Origin: Candidatus Methanophagales archaeon
Lineage (GTDB): Archaea; Halobacteriota; Syntropharchaeia; Alkanophagales; Methanospirareceae
NCBI GenBank assembly: GCA_023131215.1
Contig: JAGLZV010000023.1
Location: forward strand, 1 to 12,485
DNA: 12,485 bases
Direction: 5' to 3'
Position numbers and translations under genes: made by a program. Positions 6,719 to 12,476 of the stretch are shown here, in pieces; position 1 is the first letter of the stretch; each line of letters opens with the position of its first letter. The notes under the pieces are model-generated. The model saw only the letters and a program-made list of their open reading frames with translations, ran no database searches and was not told the DNA's origin.

Positions 6719-7318
6719 ATGGGAGTGGGAAGAGAAACACAGGTTGTAGCGTGTAGAAAAGGGCAGGCACTTGGTTTAGGCGGAGGTATTGCGCAGCGCG
6801 GGACATTTGCGAAAGCGTGGCGGAACGATGTAATAGCACTTGCGATGTCCCCGGGGTACAGGCACGTGCCAAAGCCAGTATGTCAGATAACCACAGAATT
6901 AAGGGGCAGAGGCATAAATACGGGTGAAATAATATTGAATGCAGGGGATGGAACGCCGACGGATGCACCAAGGACGGGGGGGCATGGCGTTGCATTCGGG
7001 TTGGAGCCAAGAGAGATAGATATAATCGGAAGGCATAAGCTTGCCATATTACATCATGGTAACGTAAGACAACATTTCATTTATAAAGTGAGGTTTGAGA
7101 TGAGAAAGGTAGCGATACCTGCGATTGTTCTTTGCCAGTGTCCGGTAACATTCAAGGATTTCGAGCAAATAGGAGTAAGCACACGAAATAAGGAGGGAGA
7201 AACGCCGGGCAAAGTCGTGGGCATCGTGACTGGCATTGTAAGGAACGCTGATGTCCCACAGGAGAAACTGGACGAAATCGTGAGCAAAGTGAAAATGTGC
7301 CTTAGAGAAATCTCTTAA
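6719..7318 (+). CDS. mcrC: McrC, methyl-coenzyme M reductase operon protein C
   Basis: A 199-residue protein with family-typical stretches: GRETQVVACR near the N-terminus, GGGIAQRGTFAKA, MSPGYRHVPKPVCQIT, LNAGDGTPTDAPRTGG, HKLAILHHGNVRQH and the ending region IPAIVLCQCPVTFKDFEQIGV. McrC is a component of the complex that reductively activates MCR together with A2 and methanogenesis marker proteins. In many methanogens it sits inside mcrBDCGA; here it is apart from the structural genes and directly downstream of two A2 genes, so the gene order matches function. ATG at 6719 gives the usual N-terminus and normal length. AGAAG just before the ATG is only a weak ribosome site. The intergenic palindrome upstream may separate its transcript from that of A2. 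Confidence 0.93.
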   Translation: MGVGRETQVVACRKGQALGLGGGIAQRGTFAKAWRNDVIALAMSPGYRHVPKPVCQITTELRGRGINTGEIILNAGDGTPTDAPRTGGHGVAFGLEPREIDIIGRHKLAILHHGNVRQHFIYKVRFEMRKVAIPAIVLCQCPVTFKDFEQIGVSTRNKEGETPGKVVGIVTGIVRNADVPQEKLDEIVSKVKMCLREIS

Positions 7319-7365
7319 TGTATTTTTTTTGAAAATAAAACTTTCTTTTCTAAAAAAGGTTTAAA

Positions 7366-7953
7366 GTGAAAGAAATAGCATTGCTGTGGGATAAAGACAC
7401 ACTTTTTAGGCGGTATCTCTCTGATAAGGGATTTGATTGTGAGGTAGTAACACCAGGACTCTTAGTTGCTCCTTTCTTTTCATTTATCGGTTATAAGTTG
7501 ATAATAGTGCAGGCAGGGTTTGGGAATGAGTTATATTCAAGGATACTACCGGGACTTAGAGCAAACAGCGTGCCCATAAAGAATTTTGTAAAGGCAGGAG
7601 GGACTCTTTTAGTGTCGGGTGCGCTTTCAAACAAGAATGCATACAATTGGCTTCCTACAAAGATCGAATATGTGATGGAGAAGAGAAGGGTGAAAATAGA
7701 AGCGGTAAAGGAGCATAAAGCAGCGATGATAGTGGAAAAAGAAGAATGCATGTGTGATGGCTACTTCAAGGGAGTGGAGGCAGAGACGGAATGGGGAGTA
7801 ATATTAAGAATAAAAGAAGAGTGGGATAAAGATAAGAAAGGCAAAGTGAAAGCGATTTTGGTTGTGTTGGAATATGGAGCAGGGGAGATTATTGCTACAA
7901 CAATTCACGAATATCCATCTGAAAGGTTTATTGCGTATTGTGTAGGAAAATAA
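7366..7953 (+). CDS. Conserved-looking GATase1/flavodoxin-like protein downstream of mcrC
   Basis: A 195-residue soluble protein starting at GTG. The layout suggests a class I glutamine-amidotransferase-like or BPL_N-like Rossmann fold: a first strand with ALLWDKD, LIIVQAGFGNELYSRILP near 44-61, then VKAGGTLLVSGALS near 71-85 and a C-terminal GAGEIIATTIHEYPS. The usual GATase nucleophile elbow (GxCxG) is absent, so glutaminase activity is unlikely. A CMCDGYF segment lies near 125-131. I recall similar proteins in methanogens but cannot name a function. It follows mcrC after 47 AT-rich bases and may be co-transcribed, which would link it to MCR maturation; that is inference. The next gene is tail-to-tail, 3 bases away. 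Confidence 0.7.
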   Translation: MKEIALLWDKDTLFRRYLSDKGFDCEVVTPGLLVAPFFSFIGYKLIIVQAGFGNELYSRILPGLRANSVPIKNFVKAGGTLLVSGALSNKNAYNWLPTKIEYVMEKRRVKIEAVKEHKAAMIVEKEECMCDGYFKGVEAETEWGVILRIKEEWDKDKKGKVKAILVVLEYGAGEIIATTIHEYPSERFIAYCVGK

Positions 7954-7956
7954 TTG

Positions 7957-8373
7957 CTATCCCAATATCTGAAGAATTATTCTCCTTGACCTTCTCTTAT
8001 TGTCCAACTCGATAAACACAACCTGCTGCCATGTCCCTAACAGCATCTTTTTATTTCTAAAAGGCACGGTCAAAGAAGGACCCAAAAAAGATGCTCTTAC
8101 ATGCGAATGCCCATTCCCATCATGCCATCTGAGTTCATGCTGGTATTCCATTCCCTTAGGAAACAATCTTTCCAAAGCATCGGGTAAATCCGTCAACAGA
8201 CCTGGCTCGTATTCAATGGTCGTCACCGCTCCTGTCGAGCCAGGCACAAAGATAGTTACAATGCCATCCTCGATGTTTGATTCTCTTAACTTGCTGTTCA
8301 CCCTCTCGGTTATATCTACAATTTCAACCTCGCCTTTTGTATCGAATTGCAGTTCCTTCGTTACAACGCTCAT
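7957..8373 (-). CDS. yjbQ: YjbQ/UPF0047-family protein
   Basis: A 138-residue protein of the YjbQ (UPF0047) family. Signature features are FVPGSTGAVTTIEYEPGL (42-59), the histidine-rich MEYQHELRWHDGNGHSH (75-91) and the ending GTWQQVVFIELDN (113-125). These proteins form small oligomers with a conserved pocket, and a weak thiamine-phosphate synthase side activity has been reported for the bacterial one; the true role is not settled. I choose ATG at 8373 over an in-frame GTG at 8385 because GGGTGAG (8381-8387 on the minus strand) is a good ribosome site 7 bases before this ATG and would be destroyed as a leader by the earlier start. It is divergent from the HAD gene and convergent with the GATase-like gene. 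Confidence 0.9.
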   Translation of the reverse strand: MSVVTKELQFDTKGEVEIVDITERVNSKLRESNIEDGIVTIFVPGSTGAVTTIEYEPGLLTDLPDALERLFPKGMEYQHELRWHDGNGHSHVRASFLGPSLTVPFRNKKMLLGTWQQVVFIELDNKRRSRRIILQILG

Positions 8374-8448
8374 TTCTTCTCTCACCCTTTTATAACCACA
8401 AGATTATATTTATAACTTTCAATTCCAATATACATCTTGAGTAAATAC
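8374..8448. promoter_or_regulatory. Shared divergent promoter of the yjbQ-type and HAD genes
   Basis: The gap contains an AT-rich box ATTATATTTATAA at 8403-8415 that reads as TATA-like on both strands. It is about 36 bases from the yjbQ-type ATG and 28-40 bases from the candidate HAD starts. Both distances fit short-leader archaeal transcripts, so one bidirectional box may serve both genes. Confidence 0.4.
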
Positions 8449-9144
8449 ATGGAGAATGAATATAAAGTCGTCATCTTTGACATGGACGGAACGTTCCTGA
8501 ATTCGAGAGGAGATGGAGAAATACCGCATGTGTGGGCATACGAAGCGTTCAAAAAAACTTTGAGGCATTACGGGTTAAGCCTTTCCGTAGAGGAAATAGA
8601 TAAGCTCTTTCTTGTCCCTCTGCATTCCGAAGGAGAAGAAGGTGTGAGGAGATTTTGTAACAGATTTGGCTTGGATAATGAGGAGTTCTGGAGCAGAAGG
8701 GAGAAGGAGGTCATAGAAGCGAAGATAGAAGCGATGCGAAGAGGAGAAATAAAACTCTGCAAGGGTTCTGAGGGGATAATAAAATATCTCAGTAATAGGT
8801 TTTATCTTGCGATAGTGAGCGATTCACAGCAGAAGTGTGTGGACTATGCACTGGAGCATTTCAATTTGAGACCTTACTTCAAGATATGGTATGGTAGAAG
8901 GAGCGAATTGAGAAGCTTGGCTAACAGGAAGCCAAATCCTTTTTATATAAATAGAGTGTTGAGTGAATTGAGCACGATTAGGGAGAGTGCGATATTGGTG
9001 GATGATAGTCCAGTGGGGATATTAGCAGCTAAGAGGGCGGGTATAGATTCAGTTTTTATTTATAGAGGAGAGAAAGAAGTAGGGGATATTTATAAGCCAA
9101 CGTTTTTGGTGAAGGATGTAGAGGAATTAGGGGGGATTTTATGA
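8449..9144 (+). CDS. HAD-superfamily hydrolase, phosphoglycolate-phosphatase-like
   Basis: A 231-residue HAD enzyme. Motif I is FDMDGTFLNS with nucleophile D11 and acid D13; motif II is VSDS with S124; motif III lysine K161 is in RKPNPF; motif IV is LVDDSPVG with D185 and D186. An alpha-helical C1-type cap lies between motifs I and II (about 18-110), as in phosphoglycolate phosphatase and related sugar-phosphate phosphatases. The substrate cannot be read from sequence. I prefer ATG at 8449; a TTG at 8437 would add four residues. Neither has a clear ribosome site, fitting a leaderless or short-leader transcript. The stop is followed after one base by the triosephosphate isomerase ATG, so the two probably form an operon. 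Confidence 0.88.
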   Translation: MENEYKVVIFDMDGTFLNSRGDGEIPHVWAYEAFKKTLRHYGLSLSVEEIDKLFLVPLHSEGEEGVRRFCNRFGLDNEEFWSRREKEVIEAKIEAMRRGEIKLCKGSEGIIKYLSNRFYLAIVSDSQQKCVDYALEHFNLRPYFKIWYGRRSELRSLANRKPNPFYINRVLSELSTIRESAILVDDSPVGILAAKRAGIDSVFIYRGEKEVGDIYKPTFLVKDVEELGGIL

Positions 9145-9145
9145 T

Positions 9146-9895
9146 ATGGACGTGATGGCGGTGGAGGAAAAAATGGGAGAGGAAATAGGATTAGGAATAG
9201 AAACAGAAACAGGAACGGGATCGAAAATAGAAACACCTGTGATCGTGTTGAATATGAAGGCGTATGAGGAATCAATGGGGGAAAAGGGCATTGAACTCGC
9301 GGAAATATGCGAGGAGGTTGCAGTTGAGAAAGGGATAAGCATTGTTATCTGCCCTCAACAAGTCGAGCTTGCACTGATAGCCTCTTTGGTAAACCTACCT
9401 TGCTTCGCACAGCATGTTGACGCAGTGGAGCCGGGCAGTCATACCGGTTTCGTAACGCAAGAGGCAATAAAGGAAGCAGGAGCAGCCGGGTCGCTTGTAA
9501 ATCATTCTGAGCACAGGCTGAAAATAGCAGAAATAGACTTTATCATAAAAAAAGCAGTGAACTTAAACCTGTTAACGATTGTTTGCACGAATAACATCGC
9601 AGTGAGTAAGGCAGTTGCAGAATTGAAGCCGTATGCAATTGCGGTTGAACCACCGGAGTTGATAGGGACCGGGAGGGCAGTGTCAAAGGTGGACCCAGCA
9701 ATAGTGGAAGACACGGTAAAAGAAGTGAAACGAGTAGATGAAGGAAGTATTGTGCTATGCGGTGCGGGAGTTACAAACGGGGAGGATGTAAGAGCAGCGA
9801 TAGAACTGGGTGCAGATGGCGTGTTGCTTGCTTCTGGCGTAGTGAAGGCGAAGGACCCAAGGGCGGCATTGCTGGATTTGGTGTCTGGAGTGTGA
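9146..9895 (+). CDS. tpiA: Triosephosphate isomerase with unusual N-terminal extension
   Basis: Interconverts dihydroxyacetone phosphate and glyceraldehyde 3-phosphate in glycolysis/gluconeogenesis. Archaeal-type core from about residue 30: VIVLNMKAY with catalytic-site N36 and K38, VNHSEHR with the electrophilic H120, and AVEPPELIGTG with catalytic base E168 followed by the loop-6 region; phosphate-binding CGAGVTNGED and GVLLASGVV lie near the end. Archaeal enzymes are usually near 225 residues and start just before the first strand, so 249 residues implies about 25 extra. That extension is low in complexity (GLGIETETGTGSKIET) and encoded by repetitive DNA. An in-frame ATG at 9173 has GGAGG at 9163-9167 and would shorten the protein to 240 residues, but most of the extension would remain. 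Starts at 9146 and 9155 are also possible. Confidence 0.93.
   Translation: MDVMAVEEKMGEEIGLGIETETGTGSKIETPVIVLNMKAYEESMGEKGIELAEICEEVAVEKGISIVICPQQVELALIASLVNLPCFAQHVDAVEPGSHTGFVTQEAIKEAGAAGSLVNHSEHRLKIAEIDFIIKKAVNLNLLTIVCTNNIAVSKAVAELKPYAIAVEPPELIGTGRAVSKVDPAIVEDTVKEVKRVDEGSIVLCGAGVTNGEDVRAAIELGADGVLLASGVVKAKDPRAALLDLVSGV
9181..9236 (+). repeat. Low-complexity GGAAYA-type repeat in the tpiA 5' end
   Basis: Degenerate hexamer-like units (GGAATAG, GGATTAG, GGAATAGAAACAG, AAACAGGAACGG, AAAATAGAAACACC) follow one another and encode the alternating G/E/T/I stretch before the isomerase core. The region is almost free of T and C on the plus strand. It looks like slippage-driven expansion inside the reading frame. 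Confidence 0.5.
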
Positions 9896-9944
9896 CGTTC
9901 ACGCAAGCTTTGAAAAATAAGGAAGGAATGGGACGAAGAATTTG

Positions 9945-9987
9945 AGAAGGGAAAGGGAAGTTTATGAAATACCTTCTTTCCCCTTCC
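9945..9987 (+). terminator. Possible hairpin downstream of tpiA
   Basis: A purine run GAGAAGGGAAAGGGAAG (about 9944-9960) is followed after an 11-base AT-rich loop by CCTTCTTTCCCCTTCC (9972-9987), which can pair with it imperfectly. It lies about 50 bases after the tpiA stop and could end that transcript or stabilise its 3' end. The remaining gap to 10119 shows no gene that I can support, only a 6-base inverted pair AACACA/TGTGTT at 9998-10014. Confidence 0.35.
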
Positions 9988-10119
9988 ACCAATCTAAAAC
10001 ACATAATTTGTGTTATTCGTTCCACCAACAGCCAGTTGAGCACATGTGACTCAGGATAAAGCAGGAGCACTATGCTACCTATGTAAAACAATGTGAAGAA
10101 GTATATTTACTCTCCAAAT

Positions 10120-10707
10120 TCAATACCGAAAATCCAGATCAGGAAAAGCTTCCTTTGCACATTCAATATGATATAATTTTTTCATATTTCCGTGCTCTGG
10201 CCATGCAGTTTCTAAACGCCCTATCAATCTTCCACAATAAGCACAGGCATGGACCTCTAGACTCAATAGATGCATGAGGTCACGTCCTACATCTCCTGAG
10301 CAGTAACGAATGAATTCTACATTTTTAGGAGTTAAATCTCTGATTTGGGACGCCAATTCGTGGCCTGTAAAATTTTCCTGCTCCAGCTCGTACTTGATCT
10401 TTTCCACAAGAGTCTCACGGATTTCATTAAAATAGAGTGATCTTTCCCTGCACTTGGGACAAAGATGATGATTGAGTTCTCTTCTACCTTCTTCTGTCAG
10501 GTGGAATTTTGATAAAAACCGTTCCTCGACTACTTTATAACGCCCAAACTTACTTCTACATCGGGAACATGTATTGATCCCACTACTTGCCCCCCAAAAA
10601 TACTCACAAATTTCACACTTATATTTACCCTTTTTATAAACCATTAAGTCTCCGCAAATTCCGCAAATCGGAGCTTTTTCGATTTCATTCGTAGCGTGTT
10701 CTGGCAT
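10120..10707 (-). CDS. Multi-zinc-ribbon protein of unknown function
   Basis: A 195-residue protein rich in CxxC pairs: C15/C18 with C31/C34 (a rubredoxin- or ribbon-like knuckle pair), C47/C50 with C83/C86, and C155/C158 with H180/C183 near the C-terminus. This gives three probable zinc sites separated by a helical, charged middle (about 90-150). I do not recognise a named family. Such proteins often bind nucleic acids or act as adaptors, but no catalytic motif is visible. ATG at 10707 has AT-rich TATA-like sequence upstream and no ribosome site, consistent with a leaderless transcript. It is divergent from the next gene with 53 bases between starts, possibly sharing a promoter. Confidence 0.75.
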   Translation of the reverse strand: MPEHATNEIEKAPICGICGDLMVYKKGKYKCEICEYFWGASSGINTCSRCRSKFGRYKVVEERFLSKFHLTEEGRRELNHHLCPKCRERSLYFNEIRETLVEKIKYELEQENFTGHELASQIRDLTPKNVEFIRYCSGDVGRDLMHLLSLEVHACAYCGRLIGRLETAWPEHGNMKKLYHIECAKEAFPDLDFRY

Positions 10708-10760
10708 ATATTGATATATAAAATGCCTTTATAAAGAAAAAAATATTGTTTTTTAAAAAA
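10708..10760. promoter_or_regulatory. Divergent AT-rich promoter between zinc-ribbon and Trp-rich genes
   Basis: Two TATA-like strings, ATATATTGATATATAAAA (about 10708-10725) and CTTTATAAAG (about 10726-10735), lie between divergent starts. The second is a 10-base palindrome placed about 24 bases from the minus-strand ATG at 10707 and 30 bases from the plus-strand ATG at 10761, so it could serve both directions. Confidence 0.4.
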
Positions 10761-11099
10761 ATGGAACTACCACCAGAACCCCGTAAATTAAGAAGAGAAA
10801 TGAGAAAGAATCGTTATGATGAAAAGATATCTCACAAATTACCAAGTTACCTGTGGAAAAAGTGGTCTGAAACCTTTATGAGAGAAGGGTGTGATTGGCC
10901 GTGTTTTGAACATCTTTTTGGGTGGATTGTACGTGAACGTAAGGTAGATGAATGGGTTACAGCCACATTTTTTAGGAGTAAGATAAAGTGGGGTGAATTA
11001 ATTAACGATTGCAAAAAGAATGCAGACGAAGACGCATTCAAGATTATGCTTCGCAGTTACATAGAAGAACATGGCAAAAGAAGACCACGACAAAGATAG
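10761..11099 (+). CDS. Unrecognised 112-aa basic, tryptophan-rich protein
   Basis: I choose ATG at 10761; an in-frame TTG at 10746 would add five unlikely residues (MFFKK) from a T/A homopolymer stretch. The protein is basic at both ends (PRKLRREMRKNR near the start, GKRRPRQR at the end) and carries several tryptophans between 32 and 77 (LWKKWSETF, CDWPCFEHLFGWIV, KWGEL). Cysteines C44 and C48 form CDWPC. It is predicted helical and soluble. I recognise no family. The basic termini suggest nucleic acid binding, weakly. It may be co-regulated with the divergent zinc-ribbon gene. Confidence 0.62.
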   Translation: MELPPEPRKLRREMRKNRYDEKISHKLPSYLWKKWSETFMREGCDWPCFEHLFGWIVRERKVDEWVTATFFRSKIKWGELINDCKKNADEDAFKIMLRSYIEEHGKRRPRQR

Positions 11100-11126
11100 A
11101 AGTTAGAAAAACGAGATTACAAACTC

Positions 11127-11441
11127 ATGCAAAAAGATGTGAGTGATAGAACGGCGGAATCAGCATGGTTTGAGAGAGGGATCAGTCTTAGTTATTTAAA
11201 GAGATACGAAGAAGCGATAGAATGTTTTGATAAAGCCATACCGCTGGCGGTAGAGAGTTACGAAAAAACGATAGAAGGTTTTGAGAACGCCATATCGCTG
11301 CTGGAATACTTAGTCAGTAGAAGTGGGCTGAGTGAAGAAGAAGTAATAGAACAAATGAGAAAAAATGGCTTTGAGCCTTTCCATATAGCTTCTGGAAGAA
11401 ATATGGGCAAAATTGGATTCAGGAAAAAGAGACTACAATGA
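11127..11441 (+). CDS. Short TPR-repeat protein, possibly a remnant
   Basis: A 104-residue protein with one convincing tetratricopeptide repeat: AESAWFERGISLSYLKRYEEAIECFDKAIPL at about 10-40 in outline (aromatic at 14, Gly 18, Tyr 27, Ala 30, Ala 37). A partial copy of the repeat's second helix follows (about 46-58). The rest (60-104) has no TPR pattern and ends in a basic tail. TPR proteins mediate protein contacts; a single repeat is less than the usual three or more, so this may be a fragment of a longer gene. Its stop overlaps a 32-codon ORF by an ATGA junction. No good ribosome site is visible. Confidence 0.6.
   Translation: MQKDVSDRTAESAWFERGISLSYLKRYEEAIECFDKAIPLAVESYEKTIEGFENAISLLEYLVSRSGLSEEEVIEQMRKNGFEPFHIASGRNMGKIGFRKKRLQ
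11214..11304 (+). repeat. Internal imperfect duplication in the TPR gene
   Basis: A 37-base unit at 11214-11250 recurs at 11268-11304 with about 30 of 37 bases identical (both read CGATAGAA, then TTTTGA, GCCATA and CGCTG in order). The period of 54 bases equals 18 codons, about half a TPR unit, so one helix was probably duplicated. Confidence 0.55.
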
Positions 11442-11536
11442 GAATGAGTACTAATGTTAATTGCGTTCTTTATTTCATTGGTGCAAAGGTGGTTACCGAT
11501 GATGAGCATTTTGAAAAATGGGTTTGGGGATTGTAA
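11438..11536 (+). pseudogene. Possible remnant of a PIN-domain C-terminus (32 codons)
   Basis: ATG at 11438 overlaps the TPR stop and the frame runs 32 codons to TAA. Its middle, GAKVVTDDEHFEKW, resembles the last strand and acidic motif of PIN-domain toxins (compare TTDDHFRQAGF in the PIN gene at 11797-12198). No PIN N-terminal part with the first catalytic aspartate is present upstream in this frame, so it is either the tail of a decayed toxin gene or a chance likeness. Confidence 0.35.
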
Positions 11537-11561
11537 GATTCAGGGGGTAAAATAAAAGAAG

Positions 11562-11729
11562 ATGAAATTTTGTCCACGATGCGGTTCAAAGAACTTGAAC
11601 TACATGCCCTGGCTTGGGGAGATATACAAATGTAGGGATTGCAGTTATCGTGGTGCACTTATAGTAGAAGATGGTGAAATCGCAGAAGGGATAAGAAAGA
11701 AGTTTGAAGACGAAGAAAAAGGGGAGTAG
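11562..11729 (+). CDS. Small zinc-ribbon protein (55 aa)
   Basis: A 55-residue protein with two CxxC knuckles: FCPRCGSKN near the N-terminus (C4, C7) and KCRDCSYRGAL (C24, C27), then IVEDGEIAEGIRKKF. This pattern is that of the tiny single-ribbon proteins common in archaea, which have no assigned function. All four zinc ligands are intact. GGGGGT lies about 14 bases before the ATG, a poor ribosome site. A short ORF begins 4 bases after its stop. Confidence 0.68.
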   Translation: MKFCPRCGSKNLNYMPWLGEIYKCRDCSYRGALIVEDGEIAEGIRKKFEDEEKGE

Positions 11730-11733
11730 CAAA

Positions 11734-11805
11734 ATGCTATTAAAGATATTAGGCGATGTTCTGAGGGCATTTACCCCATTAAAGCAACCATCAGGTTTAT
11801 TCTAA
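11734..11805 (+). pseudogene. 23-aa ORF, possible truncated gene start
   Basis: ATG at 11734 is preceded by GGGGAG with 7 bases of spacing, a good ribosome site. The frame encodes MLLKILGDVLRAFTPLKQPS and stops three residues later, overlapping the end of the convergent toxin gene by 9 bases. The sequence looks like a genuine N-terminal start that is cut off at the toxin boundary, so it may be the 5' stump of a gene displaced by the toxin-antitoxin module. A real small peptide or chance ORF cannot be excluded. Confidence 0.35.
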
Positions 11806-12198
11806 TAGTAAAGCTTGAAACCCTGCTTGTCGAAAATGGTCATCAGTAGTGAGCGAAGTAGTAACCCCTTGCTCTTCCATGACAATAAATGAGATACAAT
11901 CGGTTATTCCCCACTCTTTGTCCATACGAGAAGAATAGAGTTTAACTGCGCGGTCAAATAGCTCTGGGCTAATAGATACTACTTCAATGTCTGGATCACT
12001 CCGCAGGTCTTCCAAGGTGGAAACAGCAATTGTCCTCCAGCGTAATTTAGCAAGCGCATTACCAATCTCGGTGAGTACCGCCTCAGTCGTCACAAAAGGA
12101 CCTCTCATCTCTGATGCAATAGTGCTGGCTTGTTCATGGTACTCGTCAGCCGTATTTATCAATGCGAGAATATAACCCGTGTCAATGAAAATTACCAT
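11797..12198 (-). CDS. vapC: PIN-domain ribonuclease toxin (VapC-like)
   Basis: A 133-residue PIN-domain protein with the acidic catalytic set in expected places: D6 (VIFIDTGYILAL), E44 (TEIGNAL), D100 (GITDCISF) and D119/D120 (LTTDDHFRQAGF). PIN toxins cut RNA, often tRNA or rRNA, using Mg2+ held by these residues. Length and motif order are complete, so it should be active. It starts 2 bases after the antitoxin stop, the standard antitoxin-first order, and would be co-transcribed from the promoter near 12456. The RNA target is unknown. Confidence 0.9.
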   Translation of the reverse strand: MVIFIDTGYILALINTADEYHEQASTIASEMRGPFVTTEAVLTEIGNALAKLRWRTIAVSTLEDLRSDPDIEVVSISPELFDRAVKLYSSRMDKEWGITDCISFIVMEEQGVTTSLTTDDHFRQAGFQALLLE

Positions 12199-12200
12199 TT

Positions 12201-12431
12201 TTACTGCTTATCCGTCCCATAGAGATAATGGTCGTGTTGTCTGGCGAGGTCAGAAATACCTAAATCCATAGCACGTTCCCGAATTCGTCTAAGAGCACGG
12301 TTAGGTATCTTTTTAGGCTTCTGTTCTATTTTTTTGATTATAGTAACATAACATGTGTTAGGGGTGAGGTCTACCGGCTCTTCTGGCTGAAATACCTGCC
12401 CGTCAAATACAACTTTGAGTGTTTTTTTCAT
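12201..12431 (-). CDS. AF2212-like (DUF104) antitoxin
   Basis: A 76-residue protein with the N-terminal pattern of AF2212/DUF104-type antitoxins: KVVFDGQVFQPEEPVDLTPN followed by a beta strand YVTIIKKI. This family pairs with PIN toxins in archaea and neutralises them. The C-terminal half (about 35-76) is basic and helical, then ends in DLARQHDHYLYGTDKQ, likely the segment that blocks the toxin. It lies just upstream of the PIN gene. The ATG at 12431 has a strong TATA box about 25 bases upstream, implying a leaderless transcript. Confidence 0.85.
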   Translation of the reverse strand: MKKTLKVVFDGQVFQPEEPVDLTPNTCYVTIIKKIEQKPKKIPNRALRRIRERAMDLGISDLARQHDHYLYGTDKQ

Positions 12432-12476
12432 ATTTTATAATTATGATTGCTTTTATATATACCTATGGTTTATAGG
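12432..12476 (-). promoter_or_regulatory. Promoter of the antitoxin-toxin operon
   Basis: On the minus strand GGTATATATAAAAGC spans about 12449-12463, centred about 25 bases before the antitoxin ATG. This is a good archaeal TATA box for a leaderless transcript. Just upstream an inverted repeat CCTAT (12462-12466) and ATAGG (12472-12476) overlaps the BRE position and could be an operator. Confidence 0.55.

Noticed and set aside
8000..8395. 131-codon plus-strand frame opposite the YjbQ-family gene
   Set aside because: The minus-strand protein is a complete family member with a good ribosome site; the plus frame is Ser/Thr/Pro-rich and shows no family features.
9998..10014. AACACA/TGTGTT inverted pair as a terminator or operator
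   Set aside because: Only six pairs in AT-rich non-coding DNA, with no T-tract or adjacent promoter; likely chance.
9771..10091. Minus-strand frame overlapping the end of tpiA and the following gap
   Set aside because: Half of it is antisense to tpiA and the rest has no recognisable domain or promoter; I treat the gap as non-coding.
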